From Cliona cf. orientalis (Eukaryota; Porifera; Demospongiae; Clionaida; Clionaidae), in the NCBI GenBank assembly GCA_963930775.1, contig OZ005694.1, positions 2,418,001 through 2,482,000 on the forward strand: a stretch of DNA of 64,000 nucleotides. Reading direction: 5' to 3'. The notes below the pieces were generated by a model, which was given only the letters and a program-made list of their open reading frames with translations, was not told the DNA's origin and ran no database searches. Below, piece after piece: positions 12,101 to 20,029 of this stretch (positions are counted from its first letter, which is position 1; the number at the start of each line of letters is the position of its first letter). The position numbers were made by a program, and so were the translations under genes.

Positions 12101-14749
12101 AAAAGCTTTGCGTAGATCCAGAAAAGTAGCACATACTTCCGTGGAATTTTCAAGATGGAGATGCCAATCATGAATGGTAGATAACAAGGCAAGTGAGGTG
12201 TTAAATCGCTAGGTCCGAAATCTCTACTAATAAAATACAAACAATTCCTGGAATAGAATTTTCTTGTGGTAATTGGATCATGTGTTCTACCTTAAGGTAA
12301 CTAATTTTTGCGGGTACTAACGTTTGATATTTCTGCGGCTTTGCACAAAATCGCAAAATTTTGTACACGCAAACATTAGTTATTGTGCGCGGAATCGGTA
12401 AGGGATCGACAGCACGGCATCAACCAACTATCGACCCCGTACCGATTCCGCATGTGAATCGCAAATTTTAGTACACGCAAAACGCAGTTTAATCTCAATC
12501 CACAGAAAAATGTACCTGCAAAAAATAGTTACCTTAAGGTATTAGCATAAACACGGTAGTGGCTAATTTCAAGATTTGGGGGCTATAAGTCAACATTTGT
12601 GGGTCAGCCCACTCTGATTCTCAGCTCTTCGAATTTATTATTGATCACTTAAGCCCCACTTACACGTAGGGCTTAACTCGGGTCAGGATCCGCGTTAAAC
12701 TAACTCGCTTATGTGTAAACGCGCTAATCCACTTGTAAACCGAATTAGTTGACCCGGGTTGTAACCCACATCCTGATGTGGGTTAGAAGTGGGTTACGTG
12801 CATAGTAGTGGGCTATGAATATCTTGACTCGGGTCAAGCGCGTGCGTGTAAACGCGATTTAATCCGGTTCAGTTTAAACTGGTTTGGTACGTGTAAACGG
12901 GGCTTTAGTCTACTGTAACAGTTACTATAGTAATCATCATAAAAGGCGCACAATCGTAGCTATACACTGAACTGCATGACAATGATAATCATATATTGCA
13001 TACTGAATTTGTTCAGGGGAGGGGCACTTTAACCTTGGGGAGTATTATTAATTCATAGACGTCGGAAGCATCTTGAACGTGAGGGGGCAAAAGTAGTGTA
13101 ACAGTGCACGCGTAAAATTTTAAATGGAAATGGAAAACGACTCAGTAACTTTGTGAACTGCACTGAATTTAGCTAGCAAAAGTAGCTAGCAAGGACGACT
13201 GAGGTAGTGGTGAAAGCATGCGCAATTCAGTTTCTAGTCACAAAGTTCATATAGACAGGAAAACTCAGCTTCTTGTATGCCATAGCTAGGCTAAAAGTGG
13301 GTGTGACCAGTCATGAAAAGTGGGGGGACCATGACCCCCTCCCCCGACCTCCTCAGGGCGCGATGCCTATGTAGTTGATTTGTCCCCTTATTATAGAGTT
13401 CCTGACCATTCAGTATGAGGTTCCCCCTTTCTGTTTTGAATTTTGGCTCTCCCAAGTACCGTGTTTATTCTAATAGCTAACTTATACTTTTGCACAATTT
13501 TCTGGTAAAGGTCGTCACTCGGGACTACATTATATCACTAGAAATTTCATGTATAAGAAATGTATATGAAATCATACATTACAGAGCCGAATTTCATGAA
13601 TATTGCCTGACACATACTCTGTAATCAAGAGTATATACTCTTGCTGTAATGTACTGTTTCCTACATATTTCCTTACATTTTTCTTACACTATAAGGCCAT
13701 ATAAAATAACTTACTTGATTCTCATCCACCTTTTTCCAAAACATTTTTTTACTCATCAGGACACTAGAAAGAGCAATATCTGGAGCATATTTTCGAGATA
13801 TTTGGTAAAGGGTCGCTACTTCGCACGCGCGATAGCAATAGAATTCATAGGGGCGGCCTATAAAAATTGGGACGGGCGGGGATGAGAATCAAGTAAGTTA
13901 TTTTATATGGCCTAACGTTACTATATCTTATGTTTTACCATAAACACAGTTCAGTCGAGCCTCCGAACAAAGGACACTTTGGGAACGGGCCTCTTGTCCT
14001 TTGCTCGGAGGTTGTCCCTATCTCGGAGATTCATGATTTTTCAACCCATTTTGATTGTATTATCCTTAACAAGTTAGTAAATGCACTGAAATCCATAATA
14101 GAGATGATAATCAAGTTGTTGGTATGTTCTGTTTTCAGTATCAACATAGCACAGGCTGAATTTTTATTTCTGAAGTATTGGCTACTCCAAAATCGTTATC
14201 TGGATTCAAGGCTAATATTATTATCGCGCATGCAGCATAATATCGCGACCGCCTAGATTGCGACAAAGGTGGGCGTGGCATCGTTAATTTAAGGGCGTGG
14301 TTTCCGGATGTCTGCTATTTAGAGGCAGTTTTGCATTGAAAAGTCACGTTGGGAGCTTGGATCTTGTCCGCTGTCCGGAATCGAGAAGCGTCCGCTTCTC
14401 GGAGGTTGCTAATGTACTATAACTATGCTAAATTTAATCGGTAACACGGCACTTGTCCGCTGTAGAGGGGTTGTCCGCTTCTTGGAGGGTCCGTTATCAG
14501 AGGCTCGACTGTATTCTGCTTTCAAAACTGCATGCTTTTGAAAAATATTTGATATTATGGTGTTTCATCACGTTAAGGTACTCCTTCATGCATCAGTGCT
14601 GGTCAGGGGAGCCTGAACATCGACCATCGTTCTCTCAGCTGGTTGAATCTCTCTCAAGCTCACTGGAGGCAATGGCTGGATATGTGCACATTGGAGCCTT
14701 TGGAGTTAGAAGTCAGAGTGTGTGTGACTCAGAAGATGCTCATCATTAG
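130..14749 (+). CDS. Receptor tyrosine kinase, 5'-incomplete, 12 exons
   Basis: Exons read from splice sites and phase: 130-273, 1027-1176, 2871-3087, 3154-3304, 3463-3494, 3568-3681, 3765-3851, 7025-7245, 8322-8434, 8498-8663, 8902-9044, 14578-14749. Every junction keeps frame. Exon 1 needs one base from an exon left of the window. Exons 1-3 are ectodomain (paired Cys in ARECCVNS and CHTCIV, N-glycosylation sites). Exon 4 encodes a membrane helix ([19 protein letters not shown]) followed by basic residues. Kinase motifs in order: [11 protein letters not shown] glycine loop, YLAIKTLK lysine, a Glu in the helix-C region (MLKECSRM), [12 protein letters not shown] catalytic loop, [11 protein letters not shown], one activation-loop Tyr before [30 protein letters not shown], and [13 protein letters not shown]. 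The HRDLAAR form marks a tyrosine kinase. All catalytic residues are present, so it is probably active. The tail after the kinase is only about 25 residues. Known role of the family: ligand-driven phosphorylation of cytoplasmic targets. The ligand is unknown. The ectodomain is like those I associate with sponge kinase expansions (from memory). Confidence 0.93.
333..899. mobile_element. MITE with TIRs, hosting a LINE tail, in first visible kinase intron
   Basis: The left end (TTGGTAGGGAATTGAATTTG, then GCAGTTTGGC) matches the reverse complement of the right end at about 870-899 (GCCAAATTTAATTCCCACCAA). The TGCCAAATTTAA motif recurs at 37390-37509, so this is a dispersed family. A LINE fragment sits inside it. 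Superfamily not assigned. Confidence 0.6.
447..707 (+). pseudogene. C-terminal tail of a LINE reverse-transcriptase ORF
   Basis: The 86-residue frame contains LYKIINKL near its start and [20 protein letters not shown] further on. These match the end of the longer LINE ORF at 11018-12187 ([27 protein letters not shown]). This is the extreme C-terminus only, with no catalytic motif, so it is a dead, heavily truncated copy. It has the same orientation as the host gene. Confidence 0.7.
2122..2807. mobile_element. Tc1/mariner-like MITE, copy 1
   Basis: Ends are CTCAGTGTTGTTAAGGACTG and the reverse complement of CAGTCCTTAAGTGCACTGAG. The internal stretch (cgtgacgta, acaagccacgg) is shared with the element at 4730-5397. 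The right end lies about 60 bp before kinase exon 2871-3087. A 113-codon frame inside (2205-2546) has no recognisable domain and is probably not coding. Confidence 0.75.
3945..4494. repeat. Dispersed ~550-bp repeat with AACCCTAGGC ends
   Basis: Begins AACCCTAGGC and ends GCCTAGGGTT (short TIR). Near the left end it has GCGCATGCGTGAGGGTTACG and a (TCTG)n tract. Related copies lie at 60795-61365 and 62055-62405, and a partial one at about 56019. It lies in the intron between exons 3765-3851 and 7025-7245. Confidence 0.65.
4730..5397. mobile_element. Tc1/mariner-like MITE, copy 2, with TA duplication
   Basis: TIRs of about 25 bp beginning CTCAGTGCAGTTAAGG on both sides, flanked by TA at 4728-4729 and 5398-5399. 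It is 668 bp, with internal similarity to 2122-2807. No transposase frame. TA targets plus this TIR form fit the Tc1/mariner group (inference). Confidence 0.8.
5400..6527. other. Kinase intron tract, no gene seen
   Basis: Within the 3852-7024 intron. It contains a GC-richer patch at about 6020-6320 with repeated gctcgaggag and gctagc motifs. Neither strand shows a coding signature I recognise. Confidence 0.5.
6528..6902. mobile_element. Small foldback element with 111-bp arms
   Basis: 6528-6638 and 6792-6902 are near-perfect reverse complements (left begins CAAGTATAAAAACAATTG; right ends CAATTGTGTTTATACTTG) around a ~153-bp loop. It lies 120 bp upstream of kinase exon 7025-7245. Confidence 0.85.
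7246..8321. other. Kinase intron, no gene seen
   Basis: Ordinary AT-rich intron sequence between exons 7025-7245 and 8322-8434. I see no domain, RNA gene or clear TIR pair in it. Confidence 0.5.
9045..10883. other. Left part of last kinase intron
   Basis: The 5.5-kb last intron begins here. A GC-richer patch at 9480-9730 resembles the interior of the 4730 MITE in style (gtcgcgatcatagcctcgg against gtcgcagttttagcctcga), but no matching TIRs were found. A 20-bp direct repeat (tgtttggacaagtgataatt) occurs at about 10107 and 10133. No gene recognised. Confidence 0.4.
10884..12210 (-). mobile_element. 5'-truncated non-LTR retrotransposon (LINE)
   Basis: Antisense to the kinase gene. On the minus strand: an RT ORF, about 100 bp of 3' UTR, then a poly(A) run (plus-strand T run at about 10884-10912). 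The ORF begins abruptly at an in-frame stop near 12209, and no endonuclease or N-terminal RT sequence lies upstream. That is typical 5' truncation. No clear target duplication seen. Confidence 0.85.
11018..12187 (-). CDS. LINE reverse transcriptase, partial ORF
   Basis: An uninterrupted 389-codon frame. The first codon is TTG and the frame runs back to a stop about 20 bp upstream, so the true start is missing. RT palm motifs: [17 protein letters not shown] (residues ~22-37); [21 protein letters not shown] (~77-96); [10 protein letters not shown] (~110-118). The C-terminal thumb/tail carries [14 protein letters not shown] and LWNGLP. The role of the intact protein is target-primed reverse transcription. 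The fingers region and endonuclease are absent, so this copy cannot move itself. The intact frame suggests it is fairly young. The CR1/Jockey-like tail is the closest family I can suggest. The fragment at 447-707 is a relative. Confidence 0.93.
   Translation of the reverse strand: MLSTIHDWHLHLENSTEVCATFLDLRKAFDSVPHRQLMEVLSNLGLPSSVLKWLVSYLTDRKQRVVVNGCTSHESVVLSGVPQGSVLGPLLFLLYINSIQDLKLSAGTRMMLYADDILLYKPIHSVTDYQQYQSDINTVSVWLKHRHLSINPAKCKYMVVTRKRFSLVQTFPPILIESTPIDQVSEMKYLGVTITSDLSWSKHISKISSKARKVAGLVYRKFYKHLATPALLKLYLSTVRPILEYCSSVWDPHLIKDIVLLERVQRFALRICLKDWHSDSDTLLQQADLPSLRNRRAFLKLCTLYKIINKLFVFQGNIIHFRSFDHIMQTRSRSSLLIHRPFARTNSFFYSFVPHVTSLWNGLPDHIVSCTSFYSFKRSLRLFASSHTF
12292..12537. mobile_element. 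TTAA-flanked MITE (piggyBac-like)
   Basis: TTAA at 12292-12295 and 12534-12537 bracket a 238-bp element. Its TIRs begin GGTAACTAATTTTTGC (left) and GGTAACTATTTTTTGC (right, complemented). A second internal inverted pair (cggaatcggta / taccgattccg) gives a hairpin. TTAA target plus TIR fits piggyBac or Kolobok non-autonomous elements. Confidence 0.75.
12651..12905. mobile_element. Palindromic MITE with AAGCCCC ends
   Basis: The left end AAGCCCCACTTACACGTA pairs with the right end TACGTGTAAACGGGGCTT. The interior is also rich in inverted copies (acccgggtt, gtgtaaacgcg). Target duplication not resolved. Confidence 0.6.
13692..13915. mobile_element. TAA-flanked MITE (PIF/Harbinger-like), copy 1
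   Basis: TAA at 13692-13694 and 13913-13915 flank TIRs starting GGCCATATAAAATAACTTAC, continuing to GATTCTCATCC. A sister copy is at 43620-43890. A 3-bp TAA target fits PIF/Harbinger. Confidence 0.75.
13952..14511. mobile_element. CAGTCGAGCC MITE, copy 1 (pogo/Tc1-like)
   Basis: TIR CAGTCGAGCCTCCGA at the left and its complement at the right, with TA at 14512-14513. The interior is made of short inverted tracts (gcggacaa / ttgtccgc). The copy at 31911-32698 is the same element in the opposite orientation. It ends 66 bp before the last kinase exon. Confidence 0.8.
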
Positions 14750-14989
14750 CATGATTGCATGAACGTATGACTAATAATTCATGAATTTAGGAGATAAGTT
14801 TTGTGCCGGAATTTTCCCAAAACAATAGCCGTGCATGACATAACATTATTGTATTTATGTAGATCTTAATTTTAGACTGATGTACCCCCACCATAATAAT
14901 TTTGCTGTTTGATGTATACGTGCGCGTGTATTTTGGATACATCAATATGAAAATTTAATGATTCACATTCATATAGTATTGGCTTGCTG

Positions 14990-15145
14990 ACTTGAACCAC
15001 GTCAACCATATGCATGTGAACCATGCAAATCATGTCAACTCAAAATGGTGCGAGCCATGTGAACTACATGAACCATGTAAACCGTGCAAGTTATGTCAAT
15101 TCAAAATAGTACGAGCCTTAATTATTATTATGAACCATGTGAAAC
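14990..15145. repeat. Degenerate AACCATGT minisatellite
   Basis: Repeated forms of aaccatgtgaac, catgtcaa and tcaaaat with a larger ~70-bp period. It immediately precedes the kinase pseudogene. The His/Asn/Cys-rich translation is a product of the repeat. Confidence 0.5.
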
Positions 15146-15985
15146 TGTGCAAAGTGGTACACAGAGACTTGGCAGCTAGGAATTGTATGTATGTTAATAA
15201 TAATGTATAGACAAAGCTTAAATTGATTCACCTCAGGGTTTCGTTTAGAAATTTCGGTTTGGGGTGGAAGTGGGTGTGGCAGCTCCACGCACCATATTGC
15301 ACCATACCTCCTTTACCATTAATTTACATTAAATTCCATACCATAATGACACTGAGGTGTTATGGATTTTATTCTGAGATATTCAGCAAGTCTCGAAGTG
15401 ATCAAGTATATATCGTAGTACCAAAAACATATACACACCTCCTCCTCTTCCTCTCTCTCTCTCTCCTTTTCTCTATCTTTCCCTTTCCCTTTGGGGGGAA
15501 GTTCCCCCCCCCCCCCCCCCCCCCCCCCCACCGGATGAAACCCAGCCTGCACCTATAAACTGACATGCATTGTATCCTTACTCAAGAATCAACACTCATT
15601 TTACGATCAAGGTTGTTGACTTAAATTGAAGGCTCAGAACCATGCATGCCGAGTGGCCTAACTCACAAAAGTTGAGTTAGCCACCCTAATCTTGAAAACA
15701 TCATTACAAAGTGTTATGGAAAATTCACATTTCTGAAGCAATTAAGTTTTGTTAGAGTATATATAGAGTGCATGATTTTTAGTCAATTTTTGGGCATTTT
15801 AGATAATTCCCCACATTCAGTTTATGGTCAGGCCACTCTGCTTCAATTGGATTCACTGAAAGTGTTACAGTGGTAGAATATTTATACCAAGATAGCTGAA
15901 AGCTTCTGTCAGGCTGCCATTGAAATGATTACCACCTGAAAGCATAAATTACTATCTTTCAGACAAATCAGACGTTATAAGTGTC
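15146..15985 (+). pseudogene. Decayed tyrosine-kinase fragment (duplicate of upstream gene)
   Basis: Three pieces match consecutive exons of the upstream kinase. 15154-15190 reads [12 protein letters not shown] followed by a GTATGT donor. About 15600-15632 reads IKVVD, with a stop where FGL should follow. About 15838-15983 is a decayed version of the activation-loop and APE exon: RLPLK, a TGA where Trp belongs, LPPESI, then SDKSDV. The GT donor after SDKSDV is mutated to AT. The first and second pieces are separated by a (CT)n tract and 26 C. No counterpart of the following exon was seen. Inference: a tandem partial duplication, now dead. Confidence 0.8.
15434..15529. repeat. Pyrimidine tract: (CT)n then 26 C
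   Basis: cctcctcctcttcctctctctct followed by ccctttcccttt and a run of C at 15504-15529. It interrupts the kinase pseudogene. Confidence 0.85.
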
Positions 15986-16344
15986 CTTGCATGTATTCGT
16001 GAATGGATTGAATATTTTTAAGAAATAAAATTGTTATCGTGAATGCTGATTGTAGTCACCTGTCAGCAAAAGCTCTCTATTATACAAATTTTTGGTAGCT
16101 ATAAACTAATAGGGCTAGCAATGCACTTAGTCTAGCTAGCTACAGACTGCATGCAATCTTTAAGGATTTTTACCAAAATTAGCCACCTCCCTATATAGCT
16201 ACATAGCATAGCATAGCTGATAAGAGATGGATAATACAGACTGCATAACTATTTGTTCTCATGCAATGCTATAGTGATAGCTGACTAGCAGGAAATTCAA
16301 GTCTTCCTGGCATGTGCACAGCTATGTAGTGCCGGTGTAGTAGA

Positions 16345-16500
16345 GAAATGGGCCCCCCATAGTTTTGGGTCCCCCCAGTACCATATCTCCAGTGATATAC
16401 GCCCCCCAGGCCTCATATCGCTAGAGATATGCGACCCCGTACCAGGTACTATATCACTAGCGATATAGGGCCCGCGTAGGGATATGCACCCCCCCCCCCC
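16345..16500. repeat. Short palindromic minisatellite ending in poly(C)
   Basis: Three or so ~30-bp units, each pairing a C-rich spacer with a near-palindrome such as TATATCACTAGCGATATA or CATATCGCTAGAGATATG. Ends in a C run at about 16488-16501. Confidence 0.6.
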
Positions 16501-16539
16501 CTTCCCCCAGCTCCAGAATCATATTATTGCTGCTTTTTG

Positions 16540-17200
16540 TCACTTTATATCACACAATGCACATACGGAATACGGATGTACGTATTTCTAAATTAACGAA
16601 AGAAAGTAATATTTCCGAGCGAAGCGAGGTCTCTACTCGATCGGGCTCGAGAGTCGTTTCGTATGGCTTCTGGGCGTATCTTTCGCGTGCGTCAAAATTT
16701 TCTTTCTTACTCTCTTCGGCGACTCAGGCCACGTCGCCATGTGTTGCTGAGTCATAAGCTGTGGCCTCCCTCAAGATGGTCATGCAAGGCCTACAAACTC
16801 TACGGTTCTGCTGGACTGCGCTTACCGGGAAAATCAATGTTCGCGCGGTCAAAAACGATCGCACCTTCTTGGCCCAAAGTTGTTCGTCCTGTCGCTGATG
16901 GCAAAGATGTTGCTACCCGTGGCCTGTCAATTGGCCTATATACTCTTGGCTTTATTCTTCCAAGACTGACGACAAAATGGAGCTCCTTTTGTTGCTAATG
17001 CTGCAGCATAGGCGAAAGAAACCACTCCCTTGTCACGTGATCTACATGTGCAACACAAATTTAATTTACTGGGAAGGGGAAACCCTAAAATATTCATATT
17101 GGCATAGTGGCTCGCTGAGCGAGGACTGCTGCACAAAGTGTAACTCTAGTATAATTTCTATTTGCTATGATGAAGCTGGTGAATAGAAGCTGATTTATAA
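16540..17200. other. GC-richer tract, no supported gene
   Basis: Base composition differs from the surroundings. Frames of about 110 and 76 codons overlap here, but none shows a domain, matching splice sites or an unambiguous strand. It may be a decayed element interior. Confidence 0.4.
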
Positions 17201-17284
17201 AGATGAGTTTATCAATATCTTTAGAATCTTACGAAAATGGTAGGGACATGAAGGTGAAGGGGCGGGTTTTGTTGATTGTATTTA

Positions 17285-17890
17285 CCAAGAAGCAGGGATC
17301 TGGAGGAGGTCATTAATTTGTTAGTTGTAGATGAAACTCCACGAACATTGGACAATGATTACAAAAAGGGGCAGCCTTGACCCAGATCTCATTAATTTTT
17401 GTTGTATTTACCATCTGAAAAGGAGCCTGAGGGGTCTGGAGAGGCTCACTAATTTTGTTCATTGTCGTAGATTGAACTCCACGAATGTATTCATCATCGG
17501 CCAATGATTATAAATGGGGCAGTGGTCTGAAGGGGCTTATTAATTATTTATTATTGTCATAGATTAAACTCCACGAATGTATTTACCAGTTGAGGAAGAT
17601 TACAAAAGGATATCCATGCATGCACCTCAAAGGATATAACATTGCACAAAAGGGGCAGAGGTCTGGAGGGGCACATTAATTTGTTGGTATACTCGTAGAT
17701 TAAATATATTTACCATCCGAGAATGATTACAAGAGGAGCAGGGGTCTGGAGGGGCTCATTAATTCATTGATTCTCATAGATTAAACTCCACGAATGTATT
17801 TATCGTCTGAAAATGATTTAAAAAGGATACGTACAAAAGAAGCAGGGGTCTGGAGGGGCTGATCAATTTGTTGATTAAACCCAATGAATC
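17285..17890. repeat. Minisatellite, ~110-bp units, 6-7 copies
   Basis: Units carry gcaggggtctggaggggctcattaatttgtt, then cgtagattaaactccacgaatgta, then gaatgattacaaaagg. Copies are diverged and of uneven length. Confidence 0.75.
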
Positions 17891-18614
17891 AGGGTTGCAT
17901 ACTAATAGTTATACTACCGTATTTCTTCTAAAAATTCGGCCCTTCTAATTATTCGGCATCCTTTACCGAATAGTCTCTAATTTTCGGCAAAGGTCGTCGC
18001 GTATATGCTATAAACGGGAATAGAATGTGCACGCAGACAGAATGTTAAATATTAATTATAATTATTATATACTTAGGTACACATGTACAATACTTTAGTG
18101 CTAGTTGCATGATTCAGAAGCCACGTACGTACACCATGAATGGGTAACTAATAGTGTTATATAAACAAAGTGTTGCATAATATAGTACAAACCACTTAGT
18201 ACACAGTAGCCTTGTTGTGGTTAATGTGAATTGTATCTCAAGTAGGCAGGTGCATGATTAATTTTTGTTTGAATAGTTTGTGGTTTCTACTGCATGAGCC
18301 TATAACTCAGTACTCGTAGCCATGCATTGGTACATTATACCATTAGCCTCGTTCTCAGTCTTCCTGATCATTATAATTATTCAATTAGATAACGTTTCAG
18401 AGAACTTCTTGATTGGGTAGTCATAATTATTGATAGCTACAAGCTAGATCTTGTTACACCAATCTGGCATTATTTCTCTCAATGAAAAATAATAATTCAT
18501 CATTAATTATTCAATTAGGCAACAAAAATCGGCAATGAGGCTAACCATTATAATCACTTCTGTGTCAGTCACCAAAGTCAGCGTAAATTCATGAGGCTTG
18601 TAGAGTGGCTTATA
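17891..18614. other. AT-rich tract, no gene seen
   Basis: At about 17924 it starts with taccgtatttcttctaaaaattcggccc, which looks like one end of a dispersed MITE. The rest is unassigned. Confidence 0.4.
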
Positions 18615-18619
18615 ATTAT

Positions 18620-18760
18620 AGGTCCTTCACAAATTTATAATACCTCCAATATGTGAACATTGTGAACACGGTGGCATCCATCCTTCACAAAAATTATAAT
18701 ACTTTTAATGTGTGAACACTGTGAACACGGTGGCATCCATCGTTCACAAAAACTATAATA
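18620..18760 (+). repeat. 59-bp satellite, left remnant (2-3 units)
   Basis: Units of the form ttcacaaaaattataatac, ttctaatgtgtgaacattgtg, aacacggtggcatccatcc. The last unit is cut at 'ctataata' by the large inverted element, and the array resumes in the same orientation at 29689. Confidence 0.85.
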
Positions 18761-18829
18761 AACAGTATCCATAAGATCCGGAATATTTTTTTCCGGATTC
18801 TGTAAAAATTTACACTTTAAAGAACCGAG

Positions 18830-19735
18830 GGTAGCTTAGGATCTAAGCCACCCTCGGCTTAGGATCTAAGCCAACCTCCGCTTAGCTTAGAATCTAAGCC
18901 AGTACCATCAGCTTAGGATCTAAGCCACCCTCGGCTTAGGATCTAAGCCAGTACCATCAGCTTAGGATCTAAGCCACGCTCCGCTTAGGATCTAAGCCAC
19001 CCTCCGCTTAGGATCTAAGCCAACCTGCGCTTAATTAGCTTAGAATCTAAGCCAGTACCATCAGCTTAGGATCTAAGCCAACCTCCGCTTAGCTTAGAAT
19101 CTAAGCCAGTACCATCAGCTTAGGATCTAAGCCAACCTCCGCTTAGCTTAGAATCTAAGCCAGTACCATCAGCTTAGAATCTAAGCCACCCTCCGCTTAG
19201 GATCTAAGCCAACCTCTGCTTAGGATCTAAGCCACTCTCCGCTTAGCCATTTTCAGCTTAGAATCTAAGCCAGTGCCATCAGCTTAGGATCTAAGCCACC
19301 CTCGGCTTAGGATCTAAGCCAACCTCCGCTTAGCTTAGAATCTAAGCCAGTACCATCAGCTTAGGATCTAAGTCACCCTCCGCTTAGGATCTAAGCCACT
19401 CTCAATCCGCTTAGCCATTTTCAGCTTAGAATCTAAGCCAGTGCCATCAGCTTAGGATCTAAGCCACCCTCAGCATAGAATCTAAGCCAACCTCTGCTTA
19501 GAATTAAATCATGATTGGCTTAGATCCTAAGCAGAGGGTAACTTAGATCCTATTTATGGCGCTGGCTTGATGGTGGCTTAGATCCTAAGCCGAGGTTGGC
19601 TTAGATCCTAAGCTGATGGCTCTGGCTTAGATTTTAAGCTCAGAATAGCGCTACATGTAAGTGGAGAGTGGCTCAGATCCTTTGAGTAGGAATTACAGCT
19701 TAGGATCTAAGCCACCACTGATGTTGGCACAATAG
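18830..19735. repeat. Left subterminal array of GGCTTAG..CTAAGCC hairpin units
   Basis: About thirty copies of gcttaggatctaagcc (7-bp stem, 3-nt loop) separated by short spacers such as accctcg, accatca and aacctccg. Inverted counterpart at 28640-29625. Confidence 0.9.
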
Positions 19736-20029
19736 CTTACCTTATAAGCCACAAACTACTTGAGCATAACCACTTTGCCTACTTGAGATACAAGCCACGT
19801 GGTCAGCAGCTCACCACCAAGACCATTAAACTATTATTATTCGTGTTTGTGAGACAATTTTGTCACAAATCATCTTGTTTCAATCCATTTTTTTTGTTCA
19901 TTTGCATTTATTATGATAATATTAAATATTTTCAAGTTATGTTGTATTAAACATACACATATTTTGGTACATTTTAATAATTAAATCCCCTTTCTTGAAA
20001 TCAGTCCAGTACAGCTAGTACACACCTTG

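Noticed and set aside
15223..15558. ORFs with poly-Pro or poly-Gly
   Set aside because: Translation of the C run; lies within the kinase pseudogene.
16663..16998. 111-codon ORF in GC-richer tract
   Set aside because: Overlapping frames, no domain, no splice or start support.
18830..19735. CRISPR-like array (regular short palindromic repeats)
   Set aside because: Spacers are few, repeated and very short, the context is an animal genome, there are no cas genes, and the array is mirrored as part of the foldback.
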